Shown here: one piece after another, positions 18,674 through 27,747 of the stretch
Position numbering within the stretch: position 1 is the stretch's first letter
Layout of the letters: each line of letters opens with the position of its first letter
Origin: Sulfitobacter sp. M39
GTDB taxonomy: Bacteria; Pseudomonadota; Alphaproteobacteria; Rhodobacterales; Rhodobacteraceae
Assembly (NCBI RefSeq): GCF_021735935.1
Contig: NZ_WMDZ01000001.1
Coordinates: 2,604,001 to 2,668,000, forward strand
DNA: 64,000 nucleotides
Direction: 5' to 3'
Position numbers and translations under genes: made by a program
The notes under the pieces: generated by a model
Told to the model about the DNA's origin: nothing
What the model saw: only the letters and a program-made list of their open reading frames with translations
The model's database searches: none

Positions 18674-19001
18674 TACGCGCCCAAAGACGGATAATGTACC
18701 TCGCCGCTCAAACGTTTCACTGCGCCTGTGCTATTTCGGCCGCTGCTTTACGGTTTCTTCATCGCTAGAGGCGTATGTCATCCAGCATGATGATCCTGAT
18801 GAGCACTTCTGACACCTCCTTACCCCGTCACTACAGGGCTGTGCGCCTCCGACACAGTTTGATAAATGATCTGTCTTTTTTCGTGCCCTGCGTCAAAGGC
18901 GGCCATTGCCCATATTGGCAAGCCGCACTAGAACGAACCTTAATTCAATGCGCGCCCCCTGTCGGGGCGTGAGTTGACAACCCAATCTCAGGAGGCACCG
19001 C
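18674..19001 (+). other. 328-nt intergenic leader before ctaD
   Basis: No gene is supported here; a 65-codon open frame at 18775-18972 has no coding character or start site. A hairpin CGCCCC / GGGGCG lies at 18953-18969, just before the ctaD ribosome site AGGAGG. This stretch should contain the ctaD promoter, but no clear -35/-10 pair was picked out. Confidence 0.5.
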
Positions 19002-20675
19002 ATGGCAGACGCAGCCATTCACGGGCAAGACCATCACGACGAGCGCGGATTTTTCACGCGCTGGTTCATGTCCACAAACCACAAAGACATCGGGCTATTG
19101 TACCTGATCGTTTCGGCCCTCGTTGGCTTCATCTCTGTATGCTTCACCATATATATGCGTTTGGAGCTTATGCACCCAGGTGTGCAATATATGTGTATGG
19201 AAGGCGCGCGGTTTATCGCTGATAGCGCAGCGACCTGTACGCCAAACGGCCACCTTTGGAACGTTCTGATCACCGCGCACGGCATCTTGATGATGTTCTT
19301 CGTGGTTATCCCCGCTTTGTTCGGTGGTTTCGGTAACTACCTGATGCCATTGCAAATTGGCGCGCCTGACATGGCGTTCCCGCGGATGAACAACCTCTCC
19401 TTCTGGCTATATGTCGGCGGCACAACGCTTGCAGTCTGCTCGGTTCTGACACCCGGCGGAAGCGGCCAGCTTGGGTCAGGTGTGGGCTGGGTTCTCTATC
19501 CGCCGCTCTCCGTTCGTGAAGGCGGCATGTCGATGGATTTCGCGATTTTCGCCGTGCACGTATCCGGCGCGTCGTCGATCCTGGGTGCGATCAACATGAT
19601 CACAACATTCCTCAACATGCGCGCCCCTGGCATGACCTTGTTCAAAGTGCCGCTGTTCAGCTGGTCCATCTTTGTTACAAGCTGGTTGATCCTTCTGTCC
19701 CTGCCCGTTTTGGCCGGTGCCATCACCATGCTGTTGATGGATCGCAACTTCGGATTCGCATTCTTTGACCCAGCAGGCGGTGGTGATCCGGTTCTGTATC
19801 AGCACATTCTGTGGTTTTTTGGTCACCCCGAAGTGTATATCATTATCCTTCCAGGGTTCGGCATCATCAGCCACGTCATCGCCACTTTCAGCCGCAAGCC
19901 TATCTTCGGATATCTTCCGATGGTTTGGGCGATCATCGCGATTGGCGCATTGGGCTTCGTCGTTTGGGCGCACCACATGTACACCGTTGGTATGTCCCTG
20001 AACCAACAAGCCTACTTCATGTTGGCCACCATGGTTATCGCAGTGCCGACGGGCGTTAAGGTGTTCAGCTGGATTGCGACCATGTGGGGTGGTTCGGTTG
20101 AATTCAAAACACCTATGCTGTGGGCTTTCGGCTTCCTGTTTCTTTTCACCGTTGGTGGTGTGACAGGTATCGTTCTCTCCCAGGCAGCCGTGGACCGCTA
20201 CTACCACGACACATACTATGTGGTTGCGCACTTCCACTATGTGATGAGCCTTGGTGCCGTCTTCGCGATCTTCGCCGGTATCTATTTTTACTTGCCGAAG
20301 TTCACGGGCCGCATGTATCCTGAATGGGCTGGCAAGCTGCACTTCTGGGCGATGTTCATTGGCGCGAACCTGACGTTTTTCCCACAGCACTTCCTGGGCC
20401 GTCAGGGCATGCCACGTCGCTATATCGATTACCCTGATGCTTTTGCATATTGGAACCTGTGGTCGTCGATCGGCGCGTTCCTCAGCTTTGCGTCCTTTAT
20501 CTTCTTCTTCGGCGTTATGTTCTACACGTTGACACGTGGGGCCCGCAGCCCAGCTGCGAACCCTTGGAACGAATATGCGGACACTCTGGAATGGACGCTG
20601 GCAAGCCCCCCACCAGAGCATACGTTCGAAATTCTTCCCAAGCAGGAAGAATGGGACAAACAGCCTAGCCACTAA
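19002..20675 (+). CDS. ctaD: Cytochrome c oxidase subunit I (aa3 type)
   Basis: A 557-residue haem-copper oxidase subunit I, inner membrane, 12 membrane helices; it holds haem a and the haem a3-CuB centre that reduces oxygen. Seen motifs: TNHKDIG near the N-terminus, the haem a ligand region [15 protein letters not shown], the CuB/crosslink segment [19 protein letters not shown] with its histidine-tyrosine pair, [10 protein letters not shown], and [19 protein letters not shown] carrying the haem ligands. It is of A-type (aa3, with the D- and K-channel pattern), not cbb3. It stands alone: subunits II and III (ctaC, ctaE) are not adjacent, as is usual in Rhodobacteraceae. AGGAGG lies upstream and a terminator downstream. 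Confidence 0.96.
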   Translation: MADAAIHGQDHHDERGFFTRWFMSTNHKDIGLLYLIVSALVGFISVCFTIYMRLELMHPGVQYMCMEGARFIADSAATCTPNGHLWNVLITAHGILMMFFVVIPALFGGFGNYLMPLQIGAPDMAFPRMNNLSFWLYVGGTTLAVCSVLTPGGSGQLGSGVGWVLYPPLSVREGGMSMDFAIFAVHVSGASSILGAINMITTFLNMRAPGMTLFKVPLFSWSIFVTSWLILLSLPVLAGAITMLLMDRNFGFAFFDPAGGGDPVLYQHILWFFGHPEVYIIILPGFGIISHVIATFSRKPIFGYLPMVWAIIAIGALGFVVWAHHMYTVGMSLNQQAYFMLATMVIAVPTGVKVFSWIATMWGGSVEFKTPMLWAFGFLFLFTVGGVTGIVLSQAAVDRYYHDTYYVVAHFHYVMSLGAVFAIFAGIYFYLPKFTGRMYPEWAGKLHFWAMFIGANLTFFPQHFLGRQGMPRRYIDYPDAFAYWNLWSSIGAFLSFASFIFFFGVMFYTLTRGARSPAANPWNEYADTLEWTLASPPPEHTFEILPKQEEWDKQPSH

Positions 20676-20697
20676 GCTAGAACAACATTGAAATGAG

Positions 20698-20726
20698 AGG
20701 CTCCAACGGCGGTTGGGGCCTTTTTT
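20698..20726 (+). terminator. Rho-independent terminator of ctaD
   Basis: Stem GGCTCCAAC / GTTGGGGCC (one G-T pair) followed by TTTTTT, 23 nt beyond the ctaD stop. Confidence 0.88.
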
Positions 20727-20912
20727 CGTTCTACACCGACTCTCGGTACAGTTTCATAAAGACGAATGTTTATCGGCGGTTAGCCGAAATCTTTCCGCGT
20801 CCCCCAGTAAAATAAGGGCTTCCCAAAATTGACTTAAATTAATTTCGATAAATGTTATTTTTCCTCTTGCGGCTCACCGCCGCTATGGGTATTCCACGCC
20901 CTACCAGAGGAT

Positions 20913-20987
20913 GCGGGCGTAGCTCAGGGGTAGAGCATAACCTTGCCAAGGTTAGGGTCGGGCGTTCGAATCGCCTCGCCCGCTCCA
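20913..20987 (+). tRNA. tRNA-Gly (anticodon GCC)
   Basis: A 75-nt tRNA with CCA encoded: acceptor GCGGGCG / CGCCCGC, D-arm GCTC/GAGC, anticodon stem TAACC/GGTTA with loop TTGCCAA (anticodon GCC), T-loop TTCGAAT. Confidence 0.97.
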
Positions 20988-21017
20988 ACTGGTTCTCTGC
21001 TTACCCAGCAGGACAGC

Positions 21018-21041
21018 AAGGCCACCTTCGGGTGGCCTTTT
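21018..21041 (+). terminator. Terminator after tRNA-Gly
   Basis: Perfect 9-bp stem AAGGCCACC-TTCG-GGTGGCCTT followed by TTGCTGTTTTG, 30 nt past the tRNA. Confidence 0.85.
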
Positions 21042-21060
21042 GCTGTTTTGAGGCTCCGAC

Positions 21061-21372
21061 ACAATAAGACCTCGCAAAACCTTGCATAGGACCAGCGTGC
21101 TTAGATTTCCCGGGCAACCTTTCGATCTTGGTCGCGCGGCTCTGGACCTGCCGCAAACACCCTCGGAGGCATCGGCTTCGCGCAGCTCGCTTTGCCGCTA
21201 CACCTATATCTTATAGGACACTATTCGACGTCAGCGGTCAGCGATGAATACGCATGGTGCCCTACAGCCGTCGCACCCAGCAGTTGCCCGAAACCGCGAT
21301 GTAGTTTCCCCCGCCTCACTTTCGCACTGACATAGATCGCCTTAAGCAGATTGAGATGCCCCAAGATTGGTA
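21061..21372. other. 312-nt stretch with no recognised feature
   Basis: This lies between the tRNA-Gly terminator and the IS66 remnant. No credible gene was seen on either strand, and no copy of the tRNA 3' end that would mark an integrase attachment site. It may be debris of earlier insertions. Confidence 0.5.
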
Positions 21373-21388
21373 GTAAGCGGTGCGCCAG

Positions 21389-22475
21389 TCACACCGGCTT
21401 CGTATAGTTCCAGGGCAATAGGTCGTTGATGTCAGCTTGTTTGTGCCTTGCGGCGATGGCCGTCAGTACGCCGGATAGGTAGCTATGAGGTTCGCTCCCG
21501 TTGAGCTTGCAGGACTCGATAAGGGACGCGATGCTGGCCCAGTTTTGGGCACCTGCGTCATGGCCTGCGCAGAGCGCGTTTTTACGGCTTAGGGCAATGG
21601 GGCGGATCCTGCGCTAGACGGGATTGTTGTCGAGTTCGATCCGACCATCATGAAGGAACAGGATCAGCCCGTCCCAGTATTTGGCGATGTACTTCAGAGC
21701 TTCCCCTGTCGGTGACTTGGCAGAGACGCGGGCGCGGCTTTGGGCCAGCCAAGTCCCGAAGGTTTCCATGATGGGTTTTGAGCGGTCTTGCCGTGCAGCG
21801 TATCGTTGGTCTGCAGGCAAACCGCGCAGATCTTTTCCGATGCGATAAAGTGCCTGGGTTTGAGCCAAGCCTTCCTGCGCGATCGGGGCTGCACCGGATT
21901 GGGTGACGTCATCCAATTTGCGGCGGGCATGGGCCCAACAATAAGCCAGTGTCACGTCCTGAGCTGGGCGTTTGAGCAGGCGGTTGTAGCCTGCGTAGCC
22001 ATCCGCTTGCAGAGTGCCGCTGAAGCCGTTCAAGATGTTATCCGCATGCTGCCCTGACCGACCGGGCGCATAGGTAAAGCCAACGCCGGGAGGATCGTCG
22101 CGGCCCCATGCTCGGTCATCGCGGGCAAGGGCCCAGAAGTATCCAGTTTTTTGTGCATTTGCGACCTCGTGCCAGAGCTGGCACAGGGGTCTCTTCTATT
22201 ACCCGTCAGGCGCATGCAAAGCATGCTGCCGAGAGGGCATGAAGAGCTTGGTGGAGCGTTTCAGATCGGCCATGAGCACCTCTTAGACCGGGATCAATTC
22301 GAACGCCAATTTGCCTACCCACACGGCCAAGTTGGAGCGATCCAGATCAATGCCTTTGCGGCTGTAGATTTGCGCCTGCCTATAGAGCGGCAAGTGGTCC
22401 GCATATTTTGAGACGAGCACATGGGCCAAGGTCGCCTCAGTCGGCATGCCGCCCGCGATGATGTGGGTGGGTGTT
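21389..22475 (-). pseudogene. tnpC: IS66 transposase (tnpC) pseudogene
   Basis: Minus-strand segments in order, 5' to 3': THIIAGGMPTEATLAHVLVS and KYADHLPLYRQAQIYSRKG (to about 22283); ADLKRSTKLFM; KTGYFWALARDDRAWG with YAPGRSGQHADNIL; then NGFSGTLQADGYAGYNRLL to DGRIELDNNPV (22033-21614); then, past a stop, RPIALSRKNALCAGHD to LPWNYTKPV, ending at a natural TGA at 21389-21391. These match IS66 transposases. Lesions: an early stop after FELIPV, a 41-nt hairpin insert at 22196-22237, further frame damage near 22160, and a TAG after LDNNPV. The N-terminal third is missing. It is inactive. Confidence 0.85.
22196..22237 (-). repeat. Three-hairpin mini-insert, copy in IS66 tnpC
   Basis: An extra stretch of about 41 nt between the tnpC codons for LFM and EETPVPAL. 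Read on the coding (minus) strand it starts CCCTCTCGGCAG and folds as TGCC/GGCA around CTCTC, then a perfect GCATGC-TTT-GCATGC, then GCCTGACGGGTAATA. It shares layout and loop bases with the inserts at 25575-25618 and 27246-27285. Exact ends are uncertain by a few bases. Confidence 0.65.
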
Positions 22476-22481
22476 GGATAG

Positions 22482-22867
22482 TGACCTGCCCCCCGAGGCT
22501 CCCTCATTCATAGTGAGAGTTTGCGGGTTTGGATTTCATATTCTTCATCGTCATTTTGGGCAAGCGCGTCGTGTGCGGTGCCCTCAAATTGCTCAAGCGC
22601 ACGGCGCGCTTCAGCAGGTGCTTGGTTTCCGAGTGATGAGTGCGGTCTGACGTTGTTGTAATCGTATCGCCAGAGAGCCAGCTTGCGGCGAGCATCATCC
22701 AAGGTGTCGAAGATCTCCTCGTTGAGCAGCTCGTCGCGCAGACTGCCGTTGAAGCTTTCGATGAAGGCATTCTGCTGCGGTTTGCCCGGATCGATATAAT
22801 GCCAATCAACATCGTTATCGCCAGCCCACTTCAGGATCGCACGACTGGTGAACTCTGTGCCGTTATC
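22482..22867 (-). mobile_element. IS3-family fragment
   Basis: One end of an IS3-family element (reading TGACCTGCCCCCC from 22482) and the last third of its transposase gene. The rest is missing; the fragment ends where the IS21 terminal repeat begins at about 22868. It sits inside the IS66 remnant. Confidence 0.8.
22508..22867 (-). pseudogene. IS3-family transposase OrfB, C-terminal fragment
   Basis: About 120 residues of the integrase core: [46 protein letters not shown] and [18 protein letters not shown]. The second catalytic aspartate (DNGTEF) and the glutamate (FIESFNG) are visible; the first aspartate and the N-terminal helix-turn-helix part are lost. The frame continues a short way into the IS21 terminal repeat, creating a chance start codon there. 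Not functional. Confidence 0.85.
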
Positions 22868-22982
22868 ACTGTTGATTGTCACCGAGAACTGACCCGGCAA
22901 CTGTAGAAATTGTCATTGAGAATTGACCCATGTGCAACCTTGCCCCTGCTTGAATCAGCTGGGAGCTATTGGAGTGTTAGAC

Positions 22983-24513
22983 ATGGGATTTCTGAGGATT
23001 ATTCGGAAATGGGCTCTGCGAGACAAGATGCCCATCCGCGAGATTGCGCGCCGGACAGGGGTGTCTCGCAACACGATCAAGAAGTATCTGCGGACAGGGA
23101 TAGTTGAGCCCGAGTTCCAGATTTTGAACCGACCGAGCAAGTTGGACCCTTATGCTGATAAGCTGACAGGCTGGTTGCTGTCTGAGCAGCGTAAATCACG
23201 GAAGGAACGGCGAACGGCCAAGCAGATGCATGCGGATCTGGTTCAGCTCGGTTTTGATGGTTCATATGAGCGTGTCGCGGCCTTCGTGCGGAACTGGAAG
23301 GGCGAACGACAGCGTGCTCAACATACGACTGACCGTGGTGTTTTCGTGCCGTTGGTCTTTCAGCCAGGCGAGGCGTTCCAATTCGACTGGAGCGAGGACT
23401 GGGCCTATGTCGGGGGCGAACGCCTCAAGCTTCAGGTCGCCCATATCAAGCTGTCTCATAGCCGCGCATTTCTGGTCCGGGCCTATCGGCTGCAAACGCA
23501 TGAGATGCTGTTCGATGCCCACTGGCATGGCTTTCGAGTGTTTGAGGGTGTTCCGGGGCGTGGCGTCTATGACAACATGAAGACAGCCGTCGACCGGATT
23601 GGCGTCGGAAAGAAGCGCGATGTAAACGCACGGTTCCTTGCGATGACCAGCCATTATGTCTTTGACCCTGAGTTCTGCAATCCCGCGGCAGGGTGGGAGA
23701 AAGGTCAGGTTGAGAAGAATGTGCGCGACGCCCGCCATCGGCTTTGGCAACTCATGCCCGCCTTTCCGAACCTCAATGCGCTGAATGAATGGCTGGAGGA
23801 GCGCTGCAAGCTTCTGTGGGCCGAGACACCGCATGGCAGATTGCCTGGCAATATTGCGGATGTCTGGGACGCCGAGAAGGCCGCGCTGATGCCACTGCCC
23901 ACAATGTTTGACGGCTTTGTCGAGCAGAGCAAGCGGGTATCCCCCCACTTGTCTGATAGCATTCGACCGTAATCGCTACTCAGTGCCTGCCAGCTTTGCG
24001 AACCGCCCTGTCAGTCTCCGCATCTATCCTGAACGGCTGGTCATCGTCGCCGAAGGCCATGTGGTCTGCACGCATGAGCGCATTATTGAACGCTCACACC
24101 GTCAGCCAGGGCGCGTTATTTATGACTGGCACCATTATCTGGCGGTGGTTCAACGCAAACCCGGCGCGCTGCGCAACGGGGCGCCCTTCGTTGAGATGCC
24201 AGAAGGGTTCCGGAAGCTGCAGGATCATATGTTGCGTAGGCCAGGTGGTGACCGCGAGATGGTCGACGTTCTGTCCTTGGTGCTCCACCATGACGAACAG
24301 GCCGTGCTTTGCGCGGTGGAAATGGCGCTGGATGCGGGCGTACCAACAAAAACCCATGTCTTGAACCTACTTCACAGGCTGGTGGATGGCGCACCGATAG
24401 ACCAGCCCGATGTGACCCCGCCTGCGGCCCTTTCTTTGAATAAGGAGCCCGAGGCCAATGTCGCACGATATGACGGGCTACGCACTACAGGAGGAACACG
24501 TCATGCGTCATGA
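22983..24513 (+). pseudogene. istA: IS21 transposase IstA, one-base frameshift
   Basis: IstA catalyses strand cutting and transfer of IS21. The N-terminus has a helix-turn-helix (MPIREIARRTGVSRNTIKKYL); the catalytic core shows FQFDWSEDWAYVGGERLKLQ (first aspartate), RGVYDNMKTAVDRI (second) and NPAAGWEKGQVEKNVRDAR (glutamate). At 23941-23946 there is a run of six C where related copies read five bases, moving the frame; the remainder continues in the next frame as SKRVSP then AFDRNRYSVPASFANRPVSLRIYPERL to the stop at 24511-24513. The end overlaps istB by 11 nt. An earlier in-frame ATG exists at 22923, but 22983 matches better. Confidence 0.85.
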
Positions 24514-25294
24514 TCCCGCAGGCGCTGCCATCGTCATTATGATGCGCAGCCTGAAGATGCCGGGCATGGCACAGGCCGTGCAGGACCTGCATGAGCAGGG
24601 ATCGCCCGCTTTCGATGCAGCGATCCCCATGTTGTCGCAGCTGCTTAAGGCCGAAATAGCTGAACGTGAGGTGCGTTCCATCGCCTACCACATGAAGGCA
24701 GCACGCTTTCCGGCATACAAAGACATCTCTGGCTTCGACTTTAGCGCCAGCGAAGTCCGTGAAGCTTTGGTCCGTCAACTTCATCGATGCGAGTTCATGG
24801 AGGCGGCTGAGAATGTAGTGCTGATCGGAGGCCCTGGAACGGGAAAATCGCATGTCGCTACCGCCCTCGGCATTCAAGCAATCGAGCATCATCGCAAGCG
24901 TGTGCGCTTCTTCTCCACGGTCGAGTTGGTCAATGCGTTGGAGCAGGAAAAGGCCCAAGGCAAGGCAGGAAAGATCGCCGAGGCGCTGGTGAAAGCCGAT
25001 TTGGTGATCTTGGATGAGCTGGGATATTTGCCGTTCAGCGCTTCGGGTGGCGCGCTGCTGTTCCACCTTCTGAGTAAACTCTACGAGCGCACCAGCGTCG
25101 TTATCACAACCAACCTGAGCTTTAGCGAATGGGCCAGCGTGTTCGGTGATGCCAAGATGACCACCGCGCTCCTCGACCGCCTCACACATCGTTGCCACAT
25201 TCTCGAGACCGGCAATGACAGCTATCGGTTCAAGGCCAGCTCGGCGACAGCCAAACAAAAACGAAAGGAGAAAGCGGCATTGACGCCATCATAA
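24503..25294 (+). CDS. istB: IS21 helper ATPase IstB
   Basis: A 263-residue AAA+ ATPase (DnaA/DnaC-like) that shapes target DNA for IstA. Walker A is [15 protein letters not shown], Walker B is [14 protein letters not shown], sensor region [20 protein letters not shown] and C-terminal [20 protein letters not shown]. The start overlaps the istA end, as in intact IS21 operons (translational coupling). The gene looks intact although its istA partner is frameshifted. Confidence 0.93.
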   Translation: MRHDPAGAAIVIMMRSLKMPGMAQAVQDLHEQGSPAFDAAIPMLSQLLKAEIAEREVRSIAYHMKAARFPAYKDISGFDFSASEVREALVRQLHRCEFMEAAENVVLIGGPGTGKSHVATALGIQAIEHHRKRVRFFSTVELVNALEQEKAQGKAGKIAEALVKADLVILDELGYLPFSASGGALLFHLLSKLYERTSVVITTNLSFSEWASVFGDAKMTTALLDRLTHRCHILETGNDSYRFKASSATAKQKRKEKAALTPS

Positions 25295-25574
25295 AGCAAA
25301 GAACATAACAACTGGGTGGGTCAAGTCTCAGTGACAATGCCGGGTCAGTTATCAGTGACAATCAACAGTCTTACGGTCGGGTCGCGGCTTTTATGCGTAA
25401 CTGGCGGGTTGATCGGCAGCGGGAGCAGCAAACGACAGGGCGCGGCCTTCCAGTTTGATTGGAGCGAGGATTTTGCCGTTCTGGGTGGCGAGCGCACCAA
25501 GCTACAAGTCGCCCACATCAAGCTGTCGCACAGCCGAGTTTTTCTGGTTCGGGCCTATCTGCTGCAAACGCATG

Positions 25575-25618
25575 TCCCTCTCGTGACATTTCCTTTGCAA
25601 ATGCACTGCCGGTCAATG
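25575..25618 (+). repeat. Three-hairpin mini-insert, copy in istA (second IS21)
   Basis: A 44-nt insertion after the codons for LQTH, where the related istA at 23499-23510 goes straight to EMLFDAHW. Read on the coding strand: hairpin GTCCC-TCTC-GTGAC (one mismatch), hairpin CATTT/AAATG around CCTTTGC, then CACTGCCGGTCAATG. Same order of parts as at 27246-27285 and 22196-22237. Confidence 0.75.
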
Positions 25619-26405
25619 GATGCTGTTCGATGCCCACTGACACGGAGTCCGTGTAATTGGCGGCATCCCGGTGCGCGGGATCTACGATAACATGCGCACT
25701 GCGGTCGAACGCGTCGCTCGCGGGAAGGAGCGACAAATCAACATGCGCTTCCTCGCGATGGCGCTCCATTATGTGTTCGAGCCTGCGTGCTGCAACCCGG
25801 CGGCGGGCTGGGAGAAGGGGCAGGTCGAGAAGAACGTGCAGGATTCTCGACACCGATTGTGGCAACCCATGCCGGACTTCGCCGATCTTGCGGCCCTGAA
25901 CGACTGGCTGGAACAGCGCTGCTTTGCGCTGTGGAACGAAATCCCGCATGCAATACTGCTCGGGAGTGTTGCTGACGTCTGGACCGCAGAGCAGACCGCG
26001 CTGATGCCGCTGCCACCCGCCTTGGATGGGTTTGTCGAGCACAGCAAACGGGTCTCCCCAACGTGCCTGATTAGCTTCGAGCGCAATCGGTATAGCGTTC
26101 CGGCGTCCTTTGCGAACCGCCCGGTGAGCCTGCGGGTTTATCCGGACAGGCTGGTAGTCGCTGCCGAGGGTCAGATCCTGTGGGAGCATGTGCGGGTGAT
26201 TGAGCGCAGCCATCAACTCCCACCACGGACAATCTACGGCTGGCTGCATTATCTGGCGGTCCATCAGCTCAAATCAGGGGTGCTCAGGAACGGCGGACCT
26301 TTTGCGGAATTCCCTCCGGCCTTCAAGCAGCTGCAAGACCTCATGCTGCGAAAGCCTGGTGGGGACCGGGAAATGGTCGATATCCTGGCGCTGGTTCTGC
26401 ATCAC

Positions 26406-26432
26406 GTCATGCCGGAGGCATGCTTTCAGCAT
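26406..26432 (+). repeat. 27-nt in-frame hairpin insert in istA (second IS21)
   Basis: Relative to the first IS21 istA (LVLHHDEQAVL), this copy reads LVLHH-VMPEACFQH-DGQAVL. The extra DNA forms ATGCC-GGA-GGCAT and then CATGC/GCATG around TTTCA. It keeps the frame. The GCATGCTTT core resembles the second hairpin of the IS66 insert, so it may be a shortened relative of that family. Confidence 0.6.
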
Positions 26433-26646
26433 GATGGACAGGCCGTGCTGGTGGCAGTGGAAATGGCCTTGGCCGAGGGTGTCGCCACAAAAACCCATAT
26501 CCTGAATCTTCTGCACCGGCTGATCGACAGAAAGACGATCGGCGGGCCTAACATCGACACCCCACAAGCCCTTGTTCTGCGGAGTGAGCCAAAGGCCAAT
26601 GTCGAACGCTATGATGATCTGCGGGCGCAGGCCGCCGGAGGCCGCC

Positions 26647-27481
26647 ATGCGTCATGATCCTGCCAGCGGTGCCATCATCGTCATGCTGCGCAGCCTGAAG
26701 ATGCACGGCATGGCACAGGCCGTCTCCGACCTGATGGAACAAGGCGCACCGGCATTTGACGCCGCGGTGCCTATGCTCGCCCAGTTGCTGAAGGCTGAGG
26801 TCGCAGAACGTGAGGTCCGGTCCATTGCCTATCATATGAAGGCGGCCCGCTTCCCAGCTTATAAGGACCTCTCCGGCTTCGACTTCGCCGCCGGTGAGAT
26901 CAACGAGGCCACTATAAGGCAGCTTCATCGCTGTGAGTTCATGGACGGCGCGCAGAACGTTGTCCTGATCGGCGGCCCCGGCACTGGAAAAACCCATATT
27001 GCAACCGCCCTCGGCGTGCAGGCCGTCGAACATCATCGCCGCAAGGTCCGCTTCTTCTCAACAATTGAGCTCGTCAACACGCTCGAACAGGAGAAGGCCA
27101 AAGGCAAAGCTGGGCATATCGCCGAAAGCCTTGTCCGTCTTGATCTCGTGATCCTGGACGAACTTGGCTACCTACCGTTCAGCGCATCACGCGGCGCGTT
27201 ACTCTTCCATCTGCTCAGCAAACTTTACGAACGCACCAGCGTCGTCCCTCTCGGGACATTGCTGCGCAATGCCCTGCCGGGCAGTGATCACCACGAACCT
27301 GAGCTTCAGCGAATGGGCCACGGTCTTTGGGGACCCCAAAATGACGTCCGCGCTCCTCGACCGCCTGACCCACCGCTGCCACATCCTTGAGACCGGCAAC
27401 GACAGCTTCCGCTTCAAGGCCAGTGCAGCCGTCGCAGCGCGGAAAAAAAGGGAGGGCAATGATGTCTTGTCCCAACCCTGA
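26647..27481 (+). pseudogene. istB: IS21 helper ATPase IstB pseudogene (second element)
   Basis: An AAA+ IstB with Walker A GGPGTGKTHIATALG and Walker [16 protein letters not shown], intact as far as LYERTSVV. There a 40-nt hairpin insert (27246-27285) shifts the frame; past it the sequence resumes as [24 protein letters not shown] to the natural stop at 27479-27481. Apart from the insert no other lesion was seen, so the insert is the only thing separating the two halves. Confidence 0.88.
27246..27285 (+). repeat. Three-hairpin mini-insert, copy in istB (second IS21)
   Basis: A 40-nt insertion between the codons for TSV and VITTN. It forms three perfect consecutive hairpins: GTCCC-TCTC-GGGAC (27244-27257, using flanking GT), CATTGC-TGC-GCAATG (27257-27271) and CTGCC-G-GGCAG (27274-27284). 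It is flanked by a 2-nt GT repeat, which could be a target duplication. Confidence 0.8.
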
Positions 27482-27747
27482 AACCTGCAACATAACCTAA
27501 AGGTGGCTCACTTCTCGATGGAAAACCCGGCTCACTTCCGCGTGGAAATCTACACACTGCCGTTTTATCTCCGACAGCCCCGGCATCCGTGGGTGGCTAG
27601 TGTCCGTCGTATGCCGCCATAAGTTCCTATCTTTAAACAGGGAAAGTACGCGGCACCGGTCGCCGAAGTACCTGCCAAATGCTTCTTTTGGTCACCCCCG
27701 CGAAATGCCCCCCCAGCGAGCACGCCCGCAGCACGCGGTTATCGGGT

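Larger units (their letters stand above)
21373..22481 (-). mobile_element. IS66-family remnant, 3' part
   Basis: The C-terminal two-thirds of an IS66 transposase gene and what looks like the element end, which begins GTAAGCGG at 21373 just outside the transposase stop. The other end is missing: the remnant is cut near 22481, where an IS3 end begins. The accessory IS66 genes tnpA and tnpB are absent. Confidence 0.8.
22868..25369 (+). mobile_element. IS21-family element, nearly complete
   Basis: About 2.5 kb bounded by inverted ends that both start ACTGTTGATTGTCAC and continue with CTGACCCGGCA and then a second unit of the type TTGTCAnTGAGAnTTGACCC (left 22868-22926, right 25316-25369). Such doubled terminal units are typical of IS21. 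It holds istA and istB on the plus strand. istA has a one-base frameshift, so the copy is probably unable to move by itself unless this is a sequencing error. It interrupts the IS3 fragment on the left and lies inside a second IS21 istA on the right. Confidence 0.85.
25370..26657 (+). pseudogene. istA: IS21 transposase IstA pseudogene (second element)
   Basis: Readable in pieces: SYGRVAAFMRNWRVDRQREQ; then, after a short internal deletion that shifts frame near 25438, AAFQFDWSEDFAVLGGERT and LSHSRVFLVRAYLLQTH; then a 44-nt hairpin insert (25575-25618); then MLFDAH with a TGG-to-TGA stop; then RGIYDNMRTAVERVARGK to the natural end at 26657, overlapping istB. A 27-nt in-frame hairpin insert (26406-26432) adds VMPEACFQH. 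Catalytic-core motifs FDWSED, YDNM and WEKGQVEKN are still visible, but the gene cannot make a normal product. Confidence 0.88.
25370..27555 (+). mobile_element. Second IS21-family element, decayed and missing its left end
   Basis: Begins directly inside istA (codons SYGRVAAFMRNW) at the edge of the first IS21 element; its left end and the first part of istA are gone. The right end survives as two tandem units, GGCTCACTTCTCGATGGAAA (27505-27524) and GGCTCACTTCCGCGTGGAAA (27529-27548). Its proteins differ from those of the first IS21 copy throughout, so it is a distinct element and not a duplicate. Confidence 0.8.

Noticed and set aside
20913..21372. tRNA-Gly as integrase attachment site for the following mobile DNA
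   Set aside because: No integrase gene and no repeat of the tRNA 3' end was found up to 28 kb; the region is made of insertion sequences.
23930..23990. Programmed frameshifting in istA at the six-C run
   Set aside because: IS21 istA is normally made without frameshifting, the second IS21 has no such run here, and no stimulatory structure is evident.
25618..25640. ACACGGAGTCCGTGT palindrome in the second istA as a further hairpin insert
   Set aside because: Codon-by-codon alignment to the first istA shows equal length here; only a TGG-to-TGA change is needed, so nothing was inserted.
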